A stretch of DNA of 64,000 bases from Saccharospirillum sp. (GTDB lineage Bacteria; Pseudomonadota; Gammaproteobacteria; Pseudomonadales; Natronospirillaceae), in NCBI GenBank assembly GCA_022565595.1, contig JAIUML010000007.1, positions 112,932 to 176,931 of the forward strand, read 5' to 3'. The notes under the pieces were generated by a model, which was not told where the DNA came from, did not search any database, and saw only the letters and a list, made by a program, of their open reading frames with translations. A program made the position numbers and the translations under genes. This document shows, in pieces, positions 1 to 9,113 of the stretch. How positions within the stretch are numbered: position 1 is the first letter of the stretch; the number at the start of each line of letters is the position of its first letter.

Positions 1-404
1 GTACCAGTGCGGCCAACTGCTTTGCCATTGGCGAGTGTGCCGAATTTGCGGGTCAGACCTTTGGCATGGTTAACCCGGCCTGGCAGCAGGCCCGTGTTGT
101 CGCAGCAAACCTGTGCGGTGACGCCACTTTCTATGCGATATCCGATGAATTGACTCGGCTGAAAATCTCCGGTCTGGATGTGATTTCTCTCGGTTGTATT
201 GATCATCCCAACGCGCGCCAATTGACCTTGAACAGCCCACAGACGCGTCAGTGCCGTCGACTGCACCTGCTGAACGACCGTCTGATCGGAGCCGAAATGG
301 TCGGCACCACAGCCCACCTGGAACTCTTTAAAACCCTTATACATTCCCGGCAGACAGTGCGTGATGCACGCCTGCTGTTACTGGGCGATGCCAAGGCTGC
401 CTGA
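1..404 (+). CDS. FAD-dependent NAD(P)H oxidoreductase, C-terminal part (partial)
   Basis: The reading frame is open from the window edge to a TGA at 402-404, so only the C-terminal part (about 133 residues) is present. The visible start AIGECAEF is the second FAD-binding motif of pyridine-nucleotide-disulfide oxidoreductases such as NirB, rubredoxin reductase and the electron-transfer subunits of assimilatory nitrate reductases. It ends 9 bp before nirB and is surely in the same operon. By context it probably passes NAD(P)H electrons to NasA, as NasB-type proteins do. That assignment rests on position and one motif, since the N-terminal NAD and FAD sites lie outside the window. Confidence 0.75.
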   Translation, partial: TSAANCFAIGECAEFAGQTFGMVNPAWQQARVVAANLCGDATFYAISDELTRLKISGLDVISLGCIDHPNARQLTLNSPQTRQCRRLHLLNDRLIGAEMVGTTAHLELFKTLIHSRQTVRDARLLLLGDAKAA

Positions 405-413
405 GGAGCGATT

Positions 414-2942
414 ATGACGACTGCAAAACACCTGGTAATCATCGGCAACGGCATGGTTGGCCATCACTGCGTTGAAAACTTTCTGACTGAATCGGAGTCC
501 GCTTCCTGGCGGGTTACTGTTGTCGGTGAGGAAGGCTATGCCGCCTACGACCGGGTTCATTTATCGGAGTATTTTCAGGGTAAAACGCATCAGGACCTGG
601 CTCTGGGCAAAGCGGGTTTTGAAGATGCACGCCTGACCACCCTGCTCGGTACTCGGGTAACAGAGATCAACCGAGAAGAACATCAGGTGGTGCTCAGCAA
701 TGGCGAAAGGCTGCACTACGACAAGCTGATATTGGCTACCGGCTCCTACCCCTTTGTGCCGCCTATACCTGGCCATGACAACAAGCGTTGCTTTGTGTAC
801 CGGACCCTGGACGACCTGGACGCCATCGCCTCAGCCGCCAGCGCTGGCAGAACGGGCGTGGTAATCGGCGGTGGCTTGCTGGGCCTGGAAGCCGCCAATG
901 CGTTGCGCTCCCTGGGACTGGAAACTCACGTCATCGAGTTCGCTCCTCGTTTAATGCCCGTGCAACTGGACGACGAGGCCGGCGCCATATTACGCCAGAA
1001 AATTTCTGACCTGGGTGTACAAGTCCATGTGAATACAGCCACCAGCCGCATAGAAACCAGTGGAGATGACCGACTGACATTGCACTTTGCCGAAGGCGAG
1101 CCCCTGACGACCGATGTCCTGGTATTCTCCGCTGGTATTCGTCCTCAGGACGCTCTGGGCAGGCAAAGTGGTCTGGAACTCGGTGAACGCGGCGGTATCC
1201 GAATCAACAACCATTGCCAGACATCCGACCCAGACATCTATGCCATTGGCGAAGTCGCGCTCTGGCAGGAAACAATCTTTGGCCTGGTGGCCCCGGGCTA
1301 CCGCATGGCAGAAACAGCGGCAAGCCACCTCTGTGGTCAGTCGGAACCCACCTTCCTCGGTGCCGACATGAGCACCAAATTGAAGCTACTGGGGGTGGAT
1401 GTCGGCTCCATTGGGGATGCCCATGCCAGCACGGCAGGTGCCCTCAGCTTTCGCTACATTAACGAAGCCAAAGGCCAGTACAAGAAACTGGTGACCAGTG
1501 CCGATGGTAAGCATTTGCTCGGCGCTATTCTGGTGGGCGACAACAGCAGCTACGATACCCTGCTGCAATACTATCTGAATGACATCGCCCTGCCGGAAGA
1601 GCCCGATAGCCTGATCCTGCCCACAGGCAATGCGGCCCCGCAATTGGGCGTAGACGCCCTGCCCGATACCGCCACCATCTGCTCCTGCCTGAACGTAACC
1701 AAGGGCGGCATCGTTAGCGCCATCGAACAGGGGTGCTGCTCACTGGCCGAGGTTAAATCCAGCACCGATGCCAGCAGTGGCTGTGGTGGCTGCGCAGCCA
1801 TGCTCAAGAACGTGGTCGACACCACTCTGGAAGCCCGTGGCTTTGAGGTAGACCACTCCCTGTGCGAACACTTCCAATACACACGCCAGGAACTCTATCA
1901 CCTGGTACAGGTGAACCAGATCAAGACATTCGATGCCTTGATCGAGCAGTTCGGTCAGGGCAATGGCTGCGATATCTGCAAACCTGCGGTGGCTTCCATT
2001 CTCGCCATTTGCTGGAATGAAGGCGTGCTCGATGCACAGCACGTCAAGTTGCAGGATACCAACGACACCTTTCTGGCCAACATGCAAAAAGACGGCACCT
2101 ACTCGGTGGTGCCCCGCATCGCCGGTGGTGAAATCACCGCCGAAAAACTCCTGGTTATCGGTCAGATCGCCAAGGATTACAACCTCTACACCAAGATCAC
2201 CGGCGGTCAACGCATCGATCTGTTCGGTGCCCAGTTGCACCAACTGCCTCCCATCTGGAAACGCCTGGTGGATGCCGGCTTTGAAACCGGCCAGGCCTAT
2301 GGCAAGTCGGTGCGTACGGTCAAATCCTGCGTCGGCAGCACCTGGTGTCGCTATGGTGTTCAGGATTCCGTCGGCATGGCAATACTGTTGGAGAACCGCT
2401 ACAAGGGGCTGCGAGCGCCGCACAAACTCAAGTTTGCGGTGTCAGGCTGTACTCGCGAATGTGCCGAAGCGCAAAGCAAGGACATTGGCGTTATCGCCAC
2501 CGAAAAAGGCTGGAACCTCTTTGTATGCGGCAACGGCGGCATGAAACCACGCCATGCGGATTTGTTTGCCACCGACCTGGACGACGTTACGCTGATTCAG
2601 ACCATCGACCGCCTGTTGATGTTTTACATCCGCACCGCAGACCGCTTACAACGTACCGCACGCTGGATGGAAAACCTGGAAGGTGGCCTCGACTACCTCA
2701 AGGCCGTAATACTGGACGACAGCCTGGGCCTGGCCTCGGAACTGGAACAACAGATGGAACATCAGCTCGAGAGCTACGCCTGCGAATGGAAAACCACCCT
2801 GGAAGACGAACAGAAACTCAAGCGCTTCCGCACCTTTGTCAACAGCCCGGACGCCGATGACAACATCGTTTTTGTGCAGGAGCGCGATCAGATTCGCCCG
2901 GCAACAAACGAAGAAAAACACAACCTGATTGCCACTGCCTGA
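414..2942 (+). CDS. nirB: Assimilatory nitrite reductase [NAD(P)H], large subunit
   Basis: Cytoplasmic siroheme enzyme reducing nitrite to ammonium with NAD(P)H. At 842 residues it has the usual NirB length and domain order. An N-terminal Rossmann FAD motif (IIGNGMVGHHC) and a second NAD motif (VVIGGGLLGLEAANALRSLG) come first. A BFD-like [2Fe-2S] domain follows with paired cysteines near residue 423 (CSCLNVT) and further on (SGCGGCAA). The siroheme/[4Fe-4S] ligands are Cys639 and Cys645 (CVGSTWC) and Cys679 and Cys683 (CTREC). The ATG is preceded by GAGGAGCG. nirD starts 11 bp downstream and nasA follows, giving one nitrate-to-ammonium operon. Confidence 0.97.
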   Translation: MTTAKHLVIIGNGMVGHHCVENFLTESESASWRVTVVGEEGYAAYDRVHLSEYFQGKTHQDLALGKAGFEDARLTTLLGTRVTEINREEHQVVLSNGERLHYDKLILATGSYPFVPPIPGHDNKRCFVYRTLDDLDAIASAASAGRTGVVIGGGLLGLEAANALRSLGLETHVIEFAPRLMPVQLDDEAGAILRQKISDLGVQVHVNTATSRIETSGDDRLTLHFAEGEPLTTDVLVFSAGIRPQDALGRQSGLELGERGGIRINNHCQTSDPDIYAIGEVALWQETIFGLVAPGYRMAETAASHLCGQSEPTFLGADMSTKLKLLGVDVGSIGDAHASTAGALSFRYINEAKGQYKKLVTSADGKHLLGAILVGDNSSYDTLLQYYLNDIALPEEPDSLILPTGNAAPQLGVDALPDTATICSCLNVTKGGIVSAIEQGCCSLAEVKSSTDASSGCGGCAAMLKNVVDTTLEARGFEVDHSLCEHFQYTRQELYHLVQVNQIKTFDALIEQFGQGNGCDICKPAVASILAICWNEGVLDAQHVKLQDTNDTFLANMQKDGTYSVVPRIAGGEITAEKLLVIGQIAKDYNLYTKITGGQRIDLFGAQLHQLPPIWKRLVDAGFETGQAYGKSVRTVKSCVGSTWCRYGVQDSVGMAILLENRYKGLRAPHKLKFAVSGCTRECAEAQSKDIGVIATEKGWNLFVCGNGGMKPRHADLFATDLDDVTLIQTIDRLLMFYIRTADRLQRTARWMENLEGGLDYLKAVILDDSLGLASELEQQMEHQLESYACEWKTTLEDEQKLKRFRTFVNSPDADDNIVFVQERDQIRPATNEEKHNLIATA

Positions 2943-2953
2943 GGAGACCACCG

Positions 2954-3301
2954 ATGACCGCACAACTGAAAAAAGACACCTGGACAGATGTCTGCCAACT
3001 GGATGATCTGGTTCCCGAATCAGGCGTTGCCGTTCGTCTCGGAAAAACCCAGATCGCCCTCTTCTATTGGCCAAAGACGGGTGAAGTATTCGCTCTGGGT
3101 AACACCGACCCTTTCAGTTCGGCCAATGTCATCGCCCGCGGCATAGTGGGTGACGTTCAGGGCAAGCGGGTGGTCGCCAGCCCCCTGTACAAGCAACACT
3201 TTTGTCTGGAAACCGGTCAGTGCCTGGAAGATGACGCCGTCTCGTTGATGACCTGGCCGGCGCGCCTGGAGGAAGGGCAGGTTCTAATCCATCAACCTTG
3301 A
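2954..3301 (+). CDS. nirD: Nitrite reductase [NAD(P)H], small subunit
   Basis: Small subunit of assimilatory nitrite reductase, 115 residues, with the Rieske-like beta fold of the NirD family. Like typical assimilatory NirD, it lacks the full Cys-His/Cys-His cluster ligand set, so it probably carries no iron-sulfur cluster. Family-like segments are the N-terminal WTDVCQLDDLVPESGVAVRL and the C-terminal SPLYKQHFCLETGQCLED. It starts 11 bp after nirB behind a strong GAGGAG ribosome site and ends 7 bp before nasA, so the three are co-transcribed. Confidence 0.96.
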   Translation: MTAQLKKDTWTDVCQLDDLVPESGVAVRLGKTQIALFYWPKTGEVFALGNTDPFSSANVIARGIVGDVQGKRVVASPLYKQHFCLETGQCLEDDAVSLMTWPARLEEGQVLIHQP

Positions 3302-3308
3302 GGCAACC

Positions 3309-5936
3309 ATGACAGCATTAAAGACTACCTGCCCTTACTGCGGTGTCGGTTGCGGTGTCAGCATTCCGGAATACGGCAACCGATCCATTCGTGTCAGCGG
3401 TGACGACCATCACACCGCCAACCAGGGTCGGTTGTGCGTCAAGGGAACACATCTGGGTGACACCCTGCCTCTGAAGCAACGATTGCTGCGCCCGAAAGTA
3501 AAGGGCGAAACGGTCGCCTGGTCTACGGCACTGGATCGCATCAGTTCTGCGCTCGATTCCGCCATCACTCAACATGGCTCGGACAGCGTCGCCTTTTATC
3601 TCTCGGGGCAGATGCTGACCGAGGACTATTACGTCGCCAACAAGCTGGCCAAAGGCTTTCTGGGTACGGCCAACGTCGACACCAATTCCCGCCTGTGCAT
3701 GTCGTCGGCTGTGGCGGCCTATACCCGAGCCTTCGGTGAAGACGCCGTTCCCGGCTGTTACGAAGACCTGGAACTGGCCGATCTGGTGGTACTCATAGGC
3801 TCCAACCTGGCCTGGGCACACCCGGTACTGTTCCAACGCCTGCAGGCCGCACGCCAGGCAGACCCCAACAAGAAGCTGGTTGTCATTGACCCTAGAGTGA
3901 CCGAGACCACCGAAGTAGCAGACCTGCACCTGGCGCTTAACCCGGGCAGCGATGGGCTCTTGCTGAACGGCCTGCTGTGCTGGCTGGCCGACCATGGGCA
4001 CCTGGATCAGAACTTTATAGAAGCCCACACCGAGGGCTTTACCGACAGTCTGGCGTCGGCTCAAGCCCAGTCCGGGCAGCCAATAGCCGAATTGGCTCAG
4101 GCCTGCGGTCTGGATGAAGCGGACCTGCGGCAATTCTATTGCTGGTTCAGCGCTACCCCACGCACCGTCACCGCCTGGTCGATGGGCATCAACCAGAGTC
4201 GCTCCGGCGTCGACAAGAGCCAGGCCATCATCAATCTCCACCTGGCTACCGGTCGCATCGGCAAAGCCGGTGCCACGCCCTTTTCCATTACCGGTCAGCC
4301 CAATGCCATGGGAGGCCGGGAAGTCGGCGGCCTTGCCAACCAGTTGGCCAGCCATATGGATTTTTCGCCGAACCATGTCGAGCGGGTGGGCCGTTTCTGG
4401 AAGGCTCAGACGATGGCGACCGCGCCTGGCCTTAAGGCAGTAGAGCTGTTCGAGGCAGCGGCCCAGGGCAAGATCAAAGTGCTGTGGATCATGGCGACCA
4501 ATCCGCTTGCCAGCCTGCCCGATGCCAAAAAGGTTCGTGAGGCACTGGAAAAAGTCGAGACGGTAATTGTTTCGGATGTGGTGACCGACAACGACACCCT
4601 GGCCTTTGCCGATATCCGGCTCCCGGCTCTGGCCTGGGGCGAAAAAGACGGCACCATGACCAACTCGGAGCGCACCCTTTCGCGCCAACGCAGTTTTCTG
4701 TTGCCCCCCGGTGAAGCCCAGCCCGACTGGTGGGCGATGGCCGAAGTCGCCAAACGAATGGGCTTTGGTGATGCCTTCACCTATCAAAATTCATCGGATG
4801 TGTTCAGGGAACACGCCGGGCTCAGCACCTTCGAAGCCGACTCCTGGCGCCAGTTCAACCTGGCTGGCCTGGATCAACTCAGCGCTCGCCAGTACGACGA
4901 ACTCAAGCCTCTGCAATGGCCCATTCGTGATGGCCAGGGCAGCGCCAGGTTGTTCACTGATCATCGCTTTGCCACCCCCAGTGGTAGGGCACGTTTTGTG
5001 GCCGTGCAACCGGCCTTGCCTGATGAAACCGGCCAATCCCTGAGGTTGAATACCGGCCGCTTGCGCGATCAATGGCACAGCATGACCCGCACCGGCCTGG
5101 TTCCAGGCCTGACGGAACACCGACAGGAATTTTGCATCAGCCTGCACCCGGACGACGCTCGACGATTGTCCATTGAAGCGGGTCAATTGTGTCGCATCCA
5201 CAATGATCAAGGCTTCTTTGCGGCCCTGGCCGATGTGACCGACCGCCAACAGCCAGGTCAATGCTTTGCCGCCATGCACTGGAATCGGCATCACGCCTCG
5301 GACGGTGGTGTTGGTCGCTGCATTCCGGTCATCACCGACCCCATTTCCGGCCAGCCGGAATCCAAGCACGCTTCTGTTCGGGTTAACCCCATCGCCGTAA
5401 AGACCTATGGGCTGTTAATCGCCGACCAGGTGCCACCCACCCTGCTGGAAGGGGCCATCTGGTTCAGAACAAAACTGAATCAACTGAGCCTCTGGCAGCT
5501 CTATTTCCCTGAGCACTCTGTTGCCCAACTCACCGAGGATTGGCCCGAAGCGGCAGACCTCACTCTGGCCGATACCGAAGGTCATTGGTATTACCGTATC
5601 CAACCCAAAGCAGAGGAGCCGCTGTGGCTGGCGCTGTCCAGCCAACCATTGGCCCGACCGGATGCCCTCTGGCTGGAAAACAATCTGCAGGAAGCCAGAC
5701 CACGGCTGGACGACTGGATTCGAGGCTCGGAAAGTGGCCAGCCCAGCAACGGCCAGTTGATCTGCACTTGCACTGGCGTGCGCGATACCGACATCGAAGC
5801 CTTTCTGCAACGGCAACCTGGCAGTTCGGTAGCCCAGGTTCAGGCAACCCTTGGCTGCAGTACTGTCTGCGGGAGCTGTCACAGCGAAGTCTGTCAACTG
5901 GTGGGCAAAGCCGAATCCGCTATGGAACTCGGTTGA
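3309..5936 (+). CDS. nasA: Assimilatory nitrate reductase, catalytic subunit
   Basis: Molybdopterin (bis-MGD) enzyme reducing nitrate to nitrite in the cytoplasm, 875 residues. The N-terminal [4Fe-4S] ligands are Cys8, Cys11, Cys15 (CPYCGVGC) and Cys43 (RLCVKG). The molybdopterin oxidoreductase body includes SRLCMSSAVAAYTRAFGEDA, and a dinucleotide-binding domain follows from about residue 560. The C-terminus carries an extra BFD-like [2Fe-2S] domain with Cys819 and Cys821 (CTCTGV) and a second cysteine group near 850-860 (CSTVCGSC), as in the long NasA type fed by a separate flavoprotein. No TAT signal is seen, as expected for an assimilatory enzyme. It is the last gene of the operon. Confidence 0.97.
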   Translation: MTALKTTCPYCGVGCGVSIPEYGNRSIRVSGDDHHTANQGRLCVKGTHLGDTLPLKQRLLRPKVKGETVAWSTALDRISSALDSAITQHGSDSVAFYLSGQMLTEDYYVANKLAKGFLGTANVDTNSRLCMSSAVAAYTRAFGEDAVPGCYEDLELADLVVLIGSNLAWAHPVLFQRLQAARQADPNKKLVVIDPRVTETTEVADLHLALNPGSDGLLLNGLLCWLADHGHLDQNFIEAHTEGFTDSLASAQAQSGQPIAELAQACGLDEADLRQFYCWFSATPRTVTAWSMGINQSRSGVDKSQAIINLHLATGRIGKAGATPFSITGQPNAMGGREVGGLANQLASHMDFSPNHVERVGRFWKAQTMATAPGLKAVELFEAAAQGKIKVLWIMATNPLASLPDAKKVREALEKVETVIVSDVVTDNDTLAFADIRLPALAWGEKDGTMTNSERTLSRQRSFLLPPGEAQPDWWAMAEVAKRMGFGDAFTYQNSSDVFREHAGLSTFEADSWRQFNLAGLDQLSARQYDELKPLQWPIRDGQGSARLFTDHRFATPSGRARFVAVQPALPDETGQSLRLNTGRLRDQWHSMTRTGLVPGLTEHRQEFCISLHPDDARRLSIEAGQLCRIHNDQGFFAALADVTDRQQPGQCFAAMHWNRHHASDGGVGRCIPVITDPISGQPESKHASVRVNPIAVKTYGLLIADQVPPTLLEGAIWFRTKLNQLSLWQLYFPEHSVAQLTEDWPEAADLTLADTEGHWYYRIQPKAEEPLWLALSSQPLARPDALWLENNLQEARPRLDDWIRGSESGQPSNGQLICTCTGVRDTDIEAFLQRQPGSSVAQVQATLGCSTVCGSCHSEVCQLVGKAESAMELG

Positions 5937-6027
5937 TGCCGAGAGAGTCGTGGGTGTCGCTTGCTGACAATACCATGCCTGCCTTGATGCTACACTGAGG
6001 CTCTCCATTGCAGAATATCTGGTACCC

Positions 6028-6708
6028 ATGAGTAGCCATCCAATCGACAGCGCCTCTCCACCCTGCTTCGCTCACGAGTTGGAAGACAACCTGAATGAGG
6101 GCAAGGTTGATGATTCGCTTTGGCGCACGCAACAGCGCCAACGCCTTTGGTCTGCACGCAAGGCATTGAGTGCCAATCAGCGGAAAACCTTTTCCCGTCA
6201 GATCGGTCAACACCTGTTGGCACTGGCCAGGCAAGAAATCAAAGCATGCCGCCTGGCGGCCTATTGGCCGATTCGTGGGGAACCCGATCTTGTTGACTGC
6301 CTGCATGAATTACATGACCTGGGATTCGAGGTGCTACTGCCTGTAGTCGTTGAGCCAGATCAGCCATTGATCTTTCGTTGTTGGACACCGAGCATAAAAC
6401 TGAAGGCGGGCATTTGGAATATTCCTGTGCCAGGCGAAGAGCAGCCTGAAGCTATCCCGGACGTTGTGCTGATGCCACTGGTGGGGTGGGATAAAAAAGG
6501 CTACCGGCTGGGCAATGGTGGTGGCTTTTATGACCGGACTCTGGCAACACTCGCACCACGCCCGAAGGTTCTGGGGGTGGGCTATCAATCAGCGGAATTA
6601 CCATCGATCCGGCCACAGGCTCACGACATCCCTTGCGATCTGATCGTGACCGAGAACGGCCCGGTTGCTCAAGATCTCGGCCGCTTGAACAAGCGGGTCC
6701 GTTCATAA
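6028..6708 (+). CDS. fau: 5-formyltetrahydrofolate cyclo-ligase
   Basis: Enzyme converting 5-formyl-THF to 5,10-methenyl-THF with ATP (YgfA/MTHFS family). The signature GYRLGNGGGFYDRTLA near residues 155-170 is clear, as is the N-terminal Arg-rich segment RQRLWSARKALSANQR. At 226 residues it is longer than the usual 180-200, because the first 30 or so residues precede the conserved domain, so a later start cannot be excluded. In many gammaproteobacteria this gene follows zapA and the 6S RNA gene. Here it follows nasA, and nothing like 6S RNA fits the 91-bp gap. Its last 40 bp overlap tail to tail with the RpiR-family gene. Confidence 0.93.
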   Translation: MSSHPIDSASPPCFAHELEDNLNEGKVDDSLWRTQQRQRLWSARKALSANQRKTFSRQIGQHLLALARQEIKACRLAAYWPIRGEPDLVDCLHELHDLGFEVLLPVVVEPDQPLIFRCWTPSIKLKAGIWNIPVPGEEQPEAIPDVVLMPLVGWDKKGYRLGNGGGFYDRTLATLAPRPKVLGVGYQSAELPSIRPQAHDIPCDLIVTENGPVAQDLGRLNKRVRS

Positions 6709-7544
6709 AGCGCCTCCATACGACCTAAGCGCTCGCGGGTTTCATCCCAGCGCCGTTCCTGCACTCCGGCCAGCAAGGCTTCGACCAGAGCCACCAGTGG
6801 GGTGATCGAATCCCAGGCAGAAGGGGCCTCGATGTAACAGGGCATGGTAAAGCGGGCATGGGCCGCCGCCGGGGAGACCCAGCGGTCGGTAATCAGCACA
6901 ATATCCACACCCTGCTCACTCGCCAGCTCGACCAGTTGCACCACCGCTGGCTCGTAGCGGCGAACATCAAAGGCCACCAGTACATCCCCTTCACGCATGT
7001 CCAGCAAGGCCGGAGGCCAGGTATTGGGCATCGAGGACAAGACCACCACTTCCCCACGCATGACCTTTAGCGCCGTAGCAAAGTAGTCCGCGACCGAATG
7101 CGTTAAACGTCCACCCAGGGTGTAGATACGATGTTCGGAATCCGACAACAACCGTGTTGTCTCGTCAAAACTCGCCTGGTCGATCTGGCCCAGGGTGCTG
7201 TTCAGGTTTTCAACCAGTTTGTCCGCAAAGCTGTGCAGAATATGCTCACTGGGAAAGGAGCCAGCCCATTTGTCGTGCTTGGCAATGGGTGAAGCCAGCT
7301 TTTCACTCAACTCATCGTGCAGGCCACTCTGGAACTCCGGGTAGCCGCTATAGCCCAGTTTTTGCACCAGGCGCACCACGGTCGGGTTGGATACCCCGGC
7401 AGCGCGTGCGACCGAAGCGACGGTGCCCAGAACCGTCACAGGAAAGTTACTGAGCATGTGGCCCGCCAGTTGACGCTCGGCTCTTGTCAACTCTGGTAAG
7501 GCTTCACGTAACTGCATTTCGATCGTGTGTTGTTTTTGGCTCAT
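6669..7544 (-). CDS. MurR/RpiR family transcriptional regulator
   Basis: A 291-residue regulator with an N-terminal helix-turn-helix (residues about 5-80; GTVASVARAAGVSNPTVVRL) and a C-terminal SIS ligand-binding domain (about 125-260). RpiR proteins usually sense phosphorylated or related small molecules. The gene diverges from the amidohydrolase/TRAP/ligase block starting at 7732 and is its most likely regulator. Its 3' end overlaps fau by 40 bp. The ligand cannot be read from the sequence. Confidence 0.93.
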   Translation of the reverse strand: MSQKQHTIEMQLREALPELTRAERQLAGHMLSNFPVTVLGTVASVARAAGVSNPTVVRLVQKLGYSGYPEFQSGLHDELSEKLASPIAKHDKWAGSFPSEHILHSFADKLVENLNSTLGQIDQASFDETTRLLSDSEHRIYTLGGRLTHSVADYFATALKVMRGEVVVLSSMPNTWPPALLDMREGDVLVAFDVRRYEPAVVQLVELASEQGVDIVLITDRWVSPAAAHARFTMPCYIEAPSAWDSITPLVALVEALLAGVQERRWDETRERLGRMEALYERTRLFKRPRS

Positions 7545-7731
7545 ACGACCTCAGTGGTTATTGCTGCTCGCAGTTTAGTCACTTTGTTCTTTTTGTAACA
7601 GAAAAATATATACTGAAAAAATATTGACATTTTATCGGGTGCATCAGAGACTGAATCCGACCTCAAAAAACAGGGACCAGAACGCCGTGAGCGTTCTGGC
7701 TTGAGCGAAGCGAACCCAAAGGGTCAGCGCC
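7545..7731. other. Divergent control region between the RpiR regulator and the amidohydrolase gene
   Basis: About 187 bp. The part next to the regulator (7585-7640) is AT-rich and is the likely site of promoters and an RpiR operator, though no clean palindrome or full -35/-10 pair could be fixed. A TTGACA occurs at 7624-7629 without a good -10 at the right distance. The part next to the amidohydrolase gene is occupied by a two-hairpin repeat element (7677-7744). Confidence 0.5.
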
Positions 7732-7744
7732 ATGAATGGTGCTG
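7677..7744 (-). repeat. Small two-hairpin element (type II), copy 1, overlapping a start codon
   Basis: Read on the minus strand it has a 20-nt hairpin (7744-7725; arms CAGCACC/GGCGCTG, one wobble pair), a 25-nt spacer, then a 23-nt hairpin (7699-7677; 9-bp arms CCAGAACGC/GCGTTCTGG, 5-nt loop). The copy at 11637-11704 has exactly the same lengths (20, 25, 23), a closely matching spacer (common block CGCTCA) and arms changed in a compensating way. The assigned ATG of the downstream gene (7732) lies in the loop of the first hairpin, so the element occupies its ribosome-binding region. Confidence 0.75.
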
Positions 7745-8622
7745 ATATGGTTTTGTCGATGCGAACGGCGAATAACAAAGAACCAATAAACTGCCGAGAA
7801 CAGTCAACTAAGTCGCTGTGGCGAGGCATCGTCAGCTTCTGGGGCCAGGAAGGTCAGCGGCTGAAAGCACCTGTGGAGCATCAACCCTGTGGCCTTGTGC
7901 TGGTCTGTGAACACGCCTCCAACCGCTTTGTAACGCCCTGGGGTACACTCGGGCTTGATACTGAAACCACCACCAGCCACATCGCCTGGGATCTCGGTGC
8001 CTTAAGGCTGGCCAAAAAACTGGCGGCCAATCTCGCACCGATAACAGGCGGAACCGTGCTGATTCATGCACCACTATCTAGGCTGATTTACGATCTGAAT
8101 CGCTCACCTGATCAGCAGGATGCCATGCCTGATCAATCGGAAGCCTATGCCATACCGGGCAACAAATCGCTCGGCTTGACTCAACGCCTGGAAAGAACCC
8201 GGTCGCTGTACCTGCCTTTTCACACCAGTGTCCACGAAGAAATCTGTAGAATCCTGGCGCAAGGCAAAAGACCACTCCTGCTAACCATTCATTCTTTTAC
8301 ACCGGTATACAACGGCAAACAACGCGACGTCGAGTTCGGGGTGATTCACGATACAGACGACACCCTGGCCAAAGCTATCGTAACCGCCGCCAGTCGTTCA
8401 AACCTGGATACTCGACTGAACGAACCCTACTCCGCCAGGGATGGCGTCACCCATACTCTGAAGCTGCATGCCACTCCTTACAACCTGGCACACGCCATGC
8501 TAGAGATTCGCAACGATCTGCTGACCAACTCACAGACAGAGGCAAAGGTAACCAGGCAACTGACCGAGATTCTAACCACTGCCTTTCAATCCCCGGGGGT
8601 TCCGTCATGCCTCGCTTCCTGA
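7732..8622 (+). CDS. N-formylglutamate amidohydrolase-family protein
   Basis: A 296-residue member of the N-formylglutamate amidohydrolase (FGase, PF05013) family, metal-dependent hydrolases that remove an acyl group from glutamate. Family blocks are VLVCEHASNRF, HIAWDLGALRLAKKLA, LSRLIYDLNRSP, TIHSFTPVY and the C-terminal HAMLEIRNDLL. No histidine-utilisation genes are near. It opens a TRAP/ligase cluster, so its substrate may be a glutamyl compound made there (inference). The start is uncertain: conserved sequence begins near residue 48, ATGs also exist at 7747 and 7759, and the chosen ATG sits in a repeat hairpin with no good ribosome site. The end overlaps dctQ by 16 bp. Confidence 0.88.
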   Translation: MNGADMVLSMRTANNKEPINCREQSTKSLWRGIVSFWGQEGQRLKAPVEHQPCGLVLVCEHASNRFVTPWGTLGLDTETTTSHIAWDLGALRLAKKLAANLAPITGGTVLIHAPLSRLIYDLNRSPDQQDAMPDQSEAYAIPGNKSLGLTQRLERTRSLYLPFHTSVHEEICRILAQGKRPLLLTIHSFTPVYNGKQRDVEFGVIHDTDDTLAKAIVTAASRSNLDTRLNEPYSARDGVTHTLKLHATPYNLAHAMLEIRNDLLTNSQTEAKVTRQLTEILTTAFQSPGVPSCLAS

Positions 8623-9113
8623 TTACCTATGTACGCTGGGTAGAGCGCTTGAATTACGGCGTCGGTCGGCTGGCCATGTTCTCGTTATTTGCCTTGATGG
8701 GGGTGCTGCTTTGGGGCGCCATTGCTCGCGCTGGCTGGCAACCGCAAATCTGGACCGATGAAGTGGCGCAGTTTCTGTTGCTCGGATACTTCATGCTCGG
8801 TGGCGCCTATGCATTGCAGATGGGCTCTGCTGTGCGCATGGATTTACTTTACAGCCGCTGGTCCGATCGCACCAAAGCAGCCGTGGATGCCGTCACCATT
8901 TTGATGCTGCTGGTCTACCTGGGTGTGCTGCTTTGGGGCGGTATAGAAAGTACTCAATACGCGCTGGAGTACGGTGAACGTCGGCGCGGCCTATGGCGAC
9001 CCTATATGGCACCAATCAAGATCATCATGTGCATAGGCATTGTGCTGATGATCCTGCAGTGCACTGCTTTCTTTATCCGTGACATTGCCAAATTGAGAAG
9101 GGTTGAGATCTGA
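8607..9113 (+). CDS. TRAP transporter small permease (DctQ type)
   Basis: Small membrane subunit of a tripartite ATP-independent periplasmic transporter, 168 residues with four hydrophobic segments and the family pattern TDEVAQFLLLGYFMLGGAYA. It overlaps the amidohydrolase gene by 16 bp and the large permease by 1 bp (TGATG), which implies translational coupling. Together with the next two genes it makes a complete DctPQM-type importer driven by a sodium gradient. The substrate is not evident from the permease. Confidence 0.95.
   Translation: MPRFLITYVRWVERLNYGVGRLAMFSLFALMGVLLWGAIARAGWQPQIWTDEVAQFLLLGYFMLGGAYALQMGSAVRMDLLYSRWSDRTKAAVDAVTILMLLVYLGVLLWGGIESTQYALEYGERRRGLWRPYMAPIKIIMCIGIVLMILQCTAFFIRDIAKLRRVEI

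Noticed and set aside
1740..2423. Open frame of 227 residues antisense to nirB
   Set aside because: It mirrors the siroheme-domain codons of nirB and has no recognisable motif or ribosome site.
3318..4787. Long open frame (489 residues) on the minus strand inside nasA
   Set aside because: It is fully antisense to a gene with clear molybdopterin and iron-sulfur motifs, shows no protein family features, and long antisense frames are common in GC-rich codons.
5937..6027. Possible 6S RNA gene upstream of fau
   Set aside because: The gap is only 91 bp and shows no long imperfect hairpin with the open central bubble of 6S RNA.
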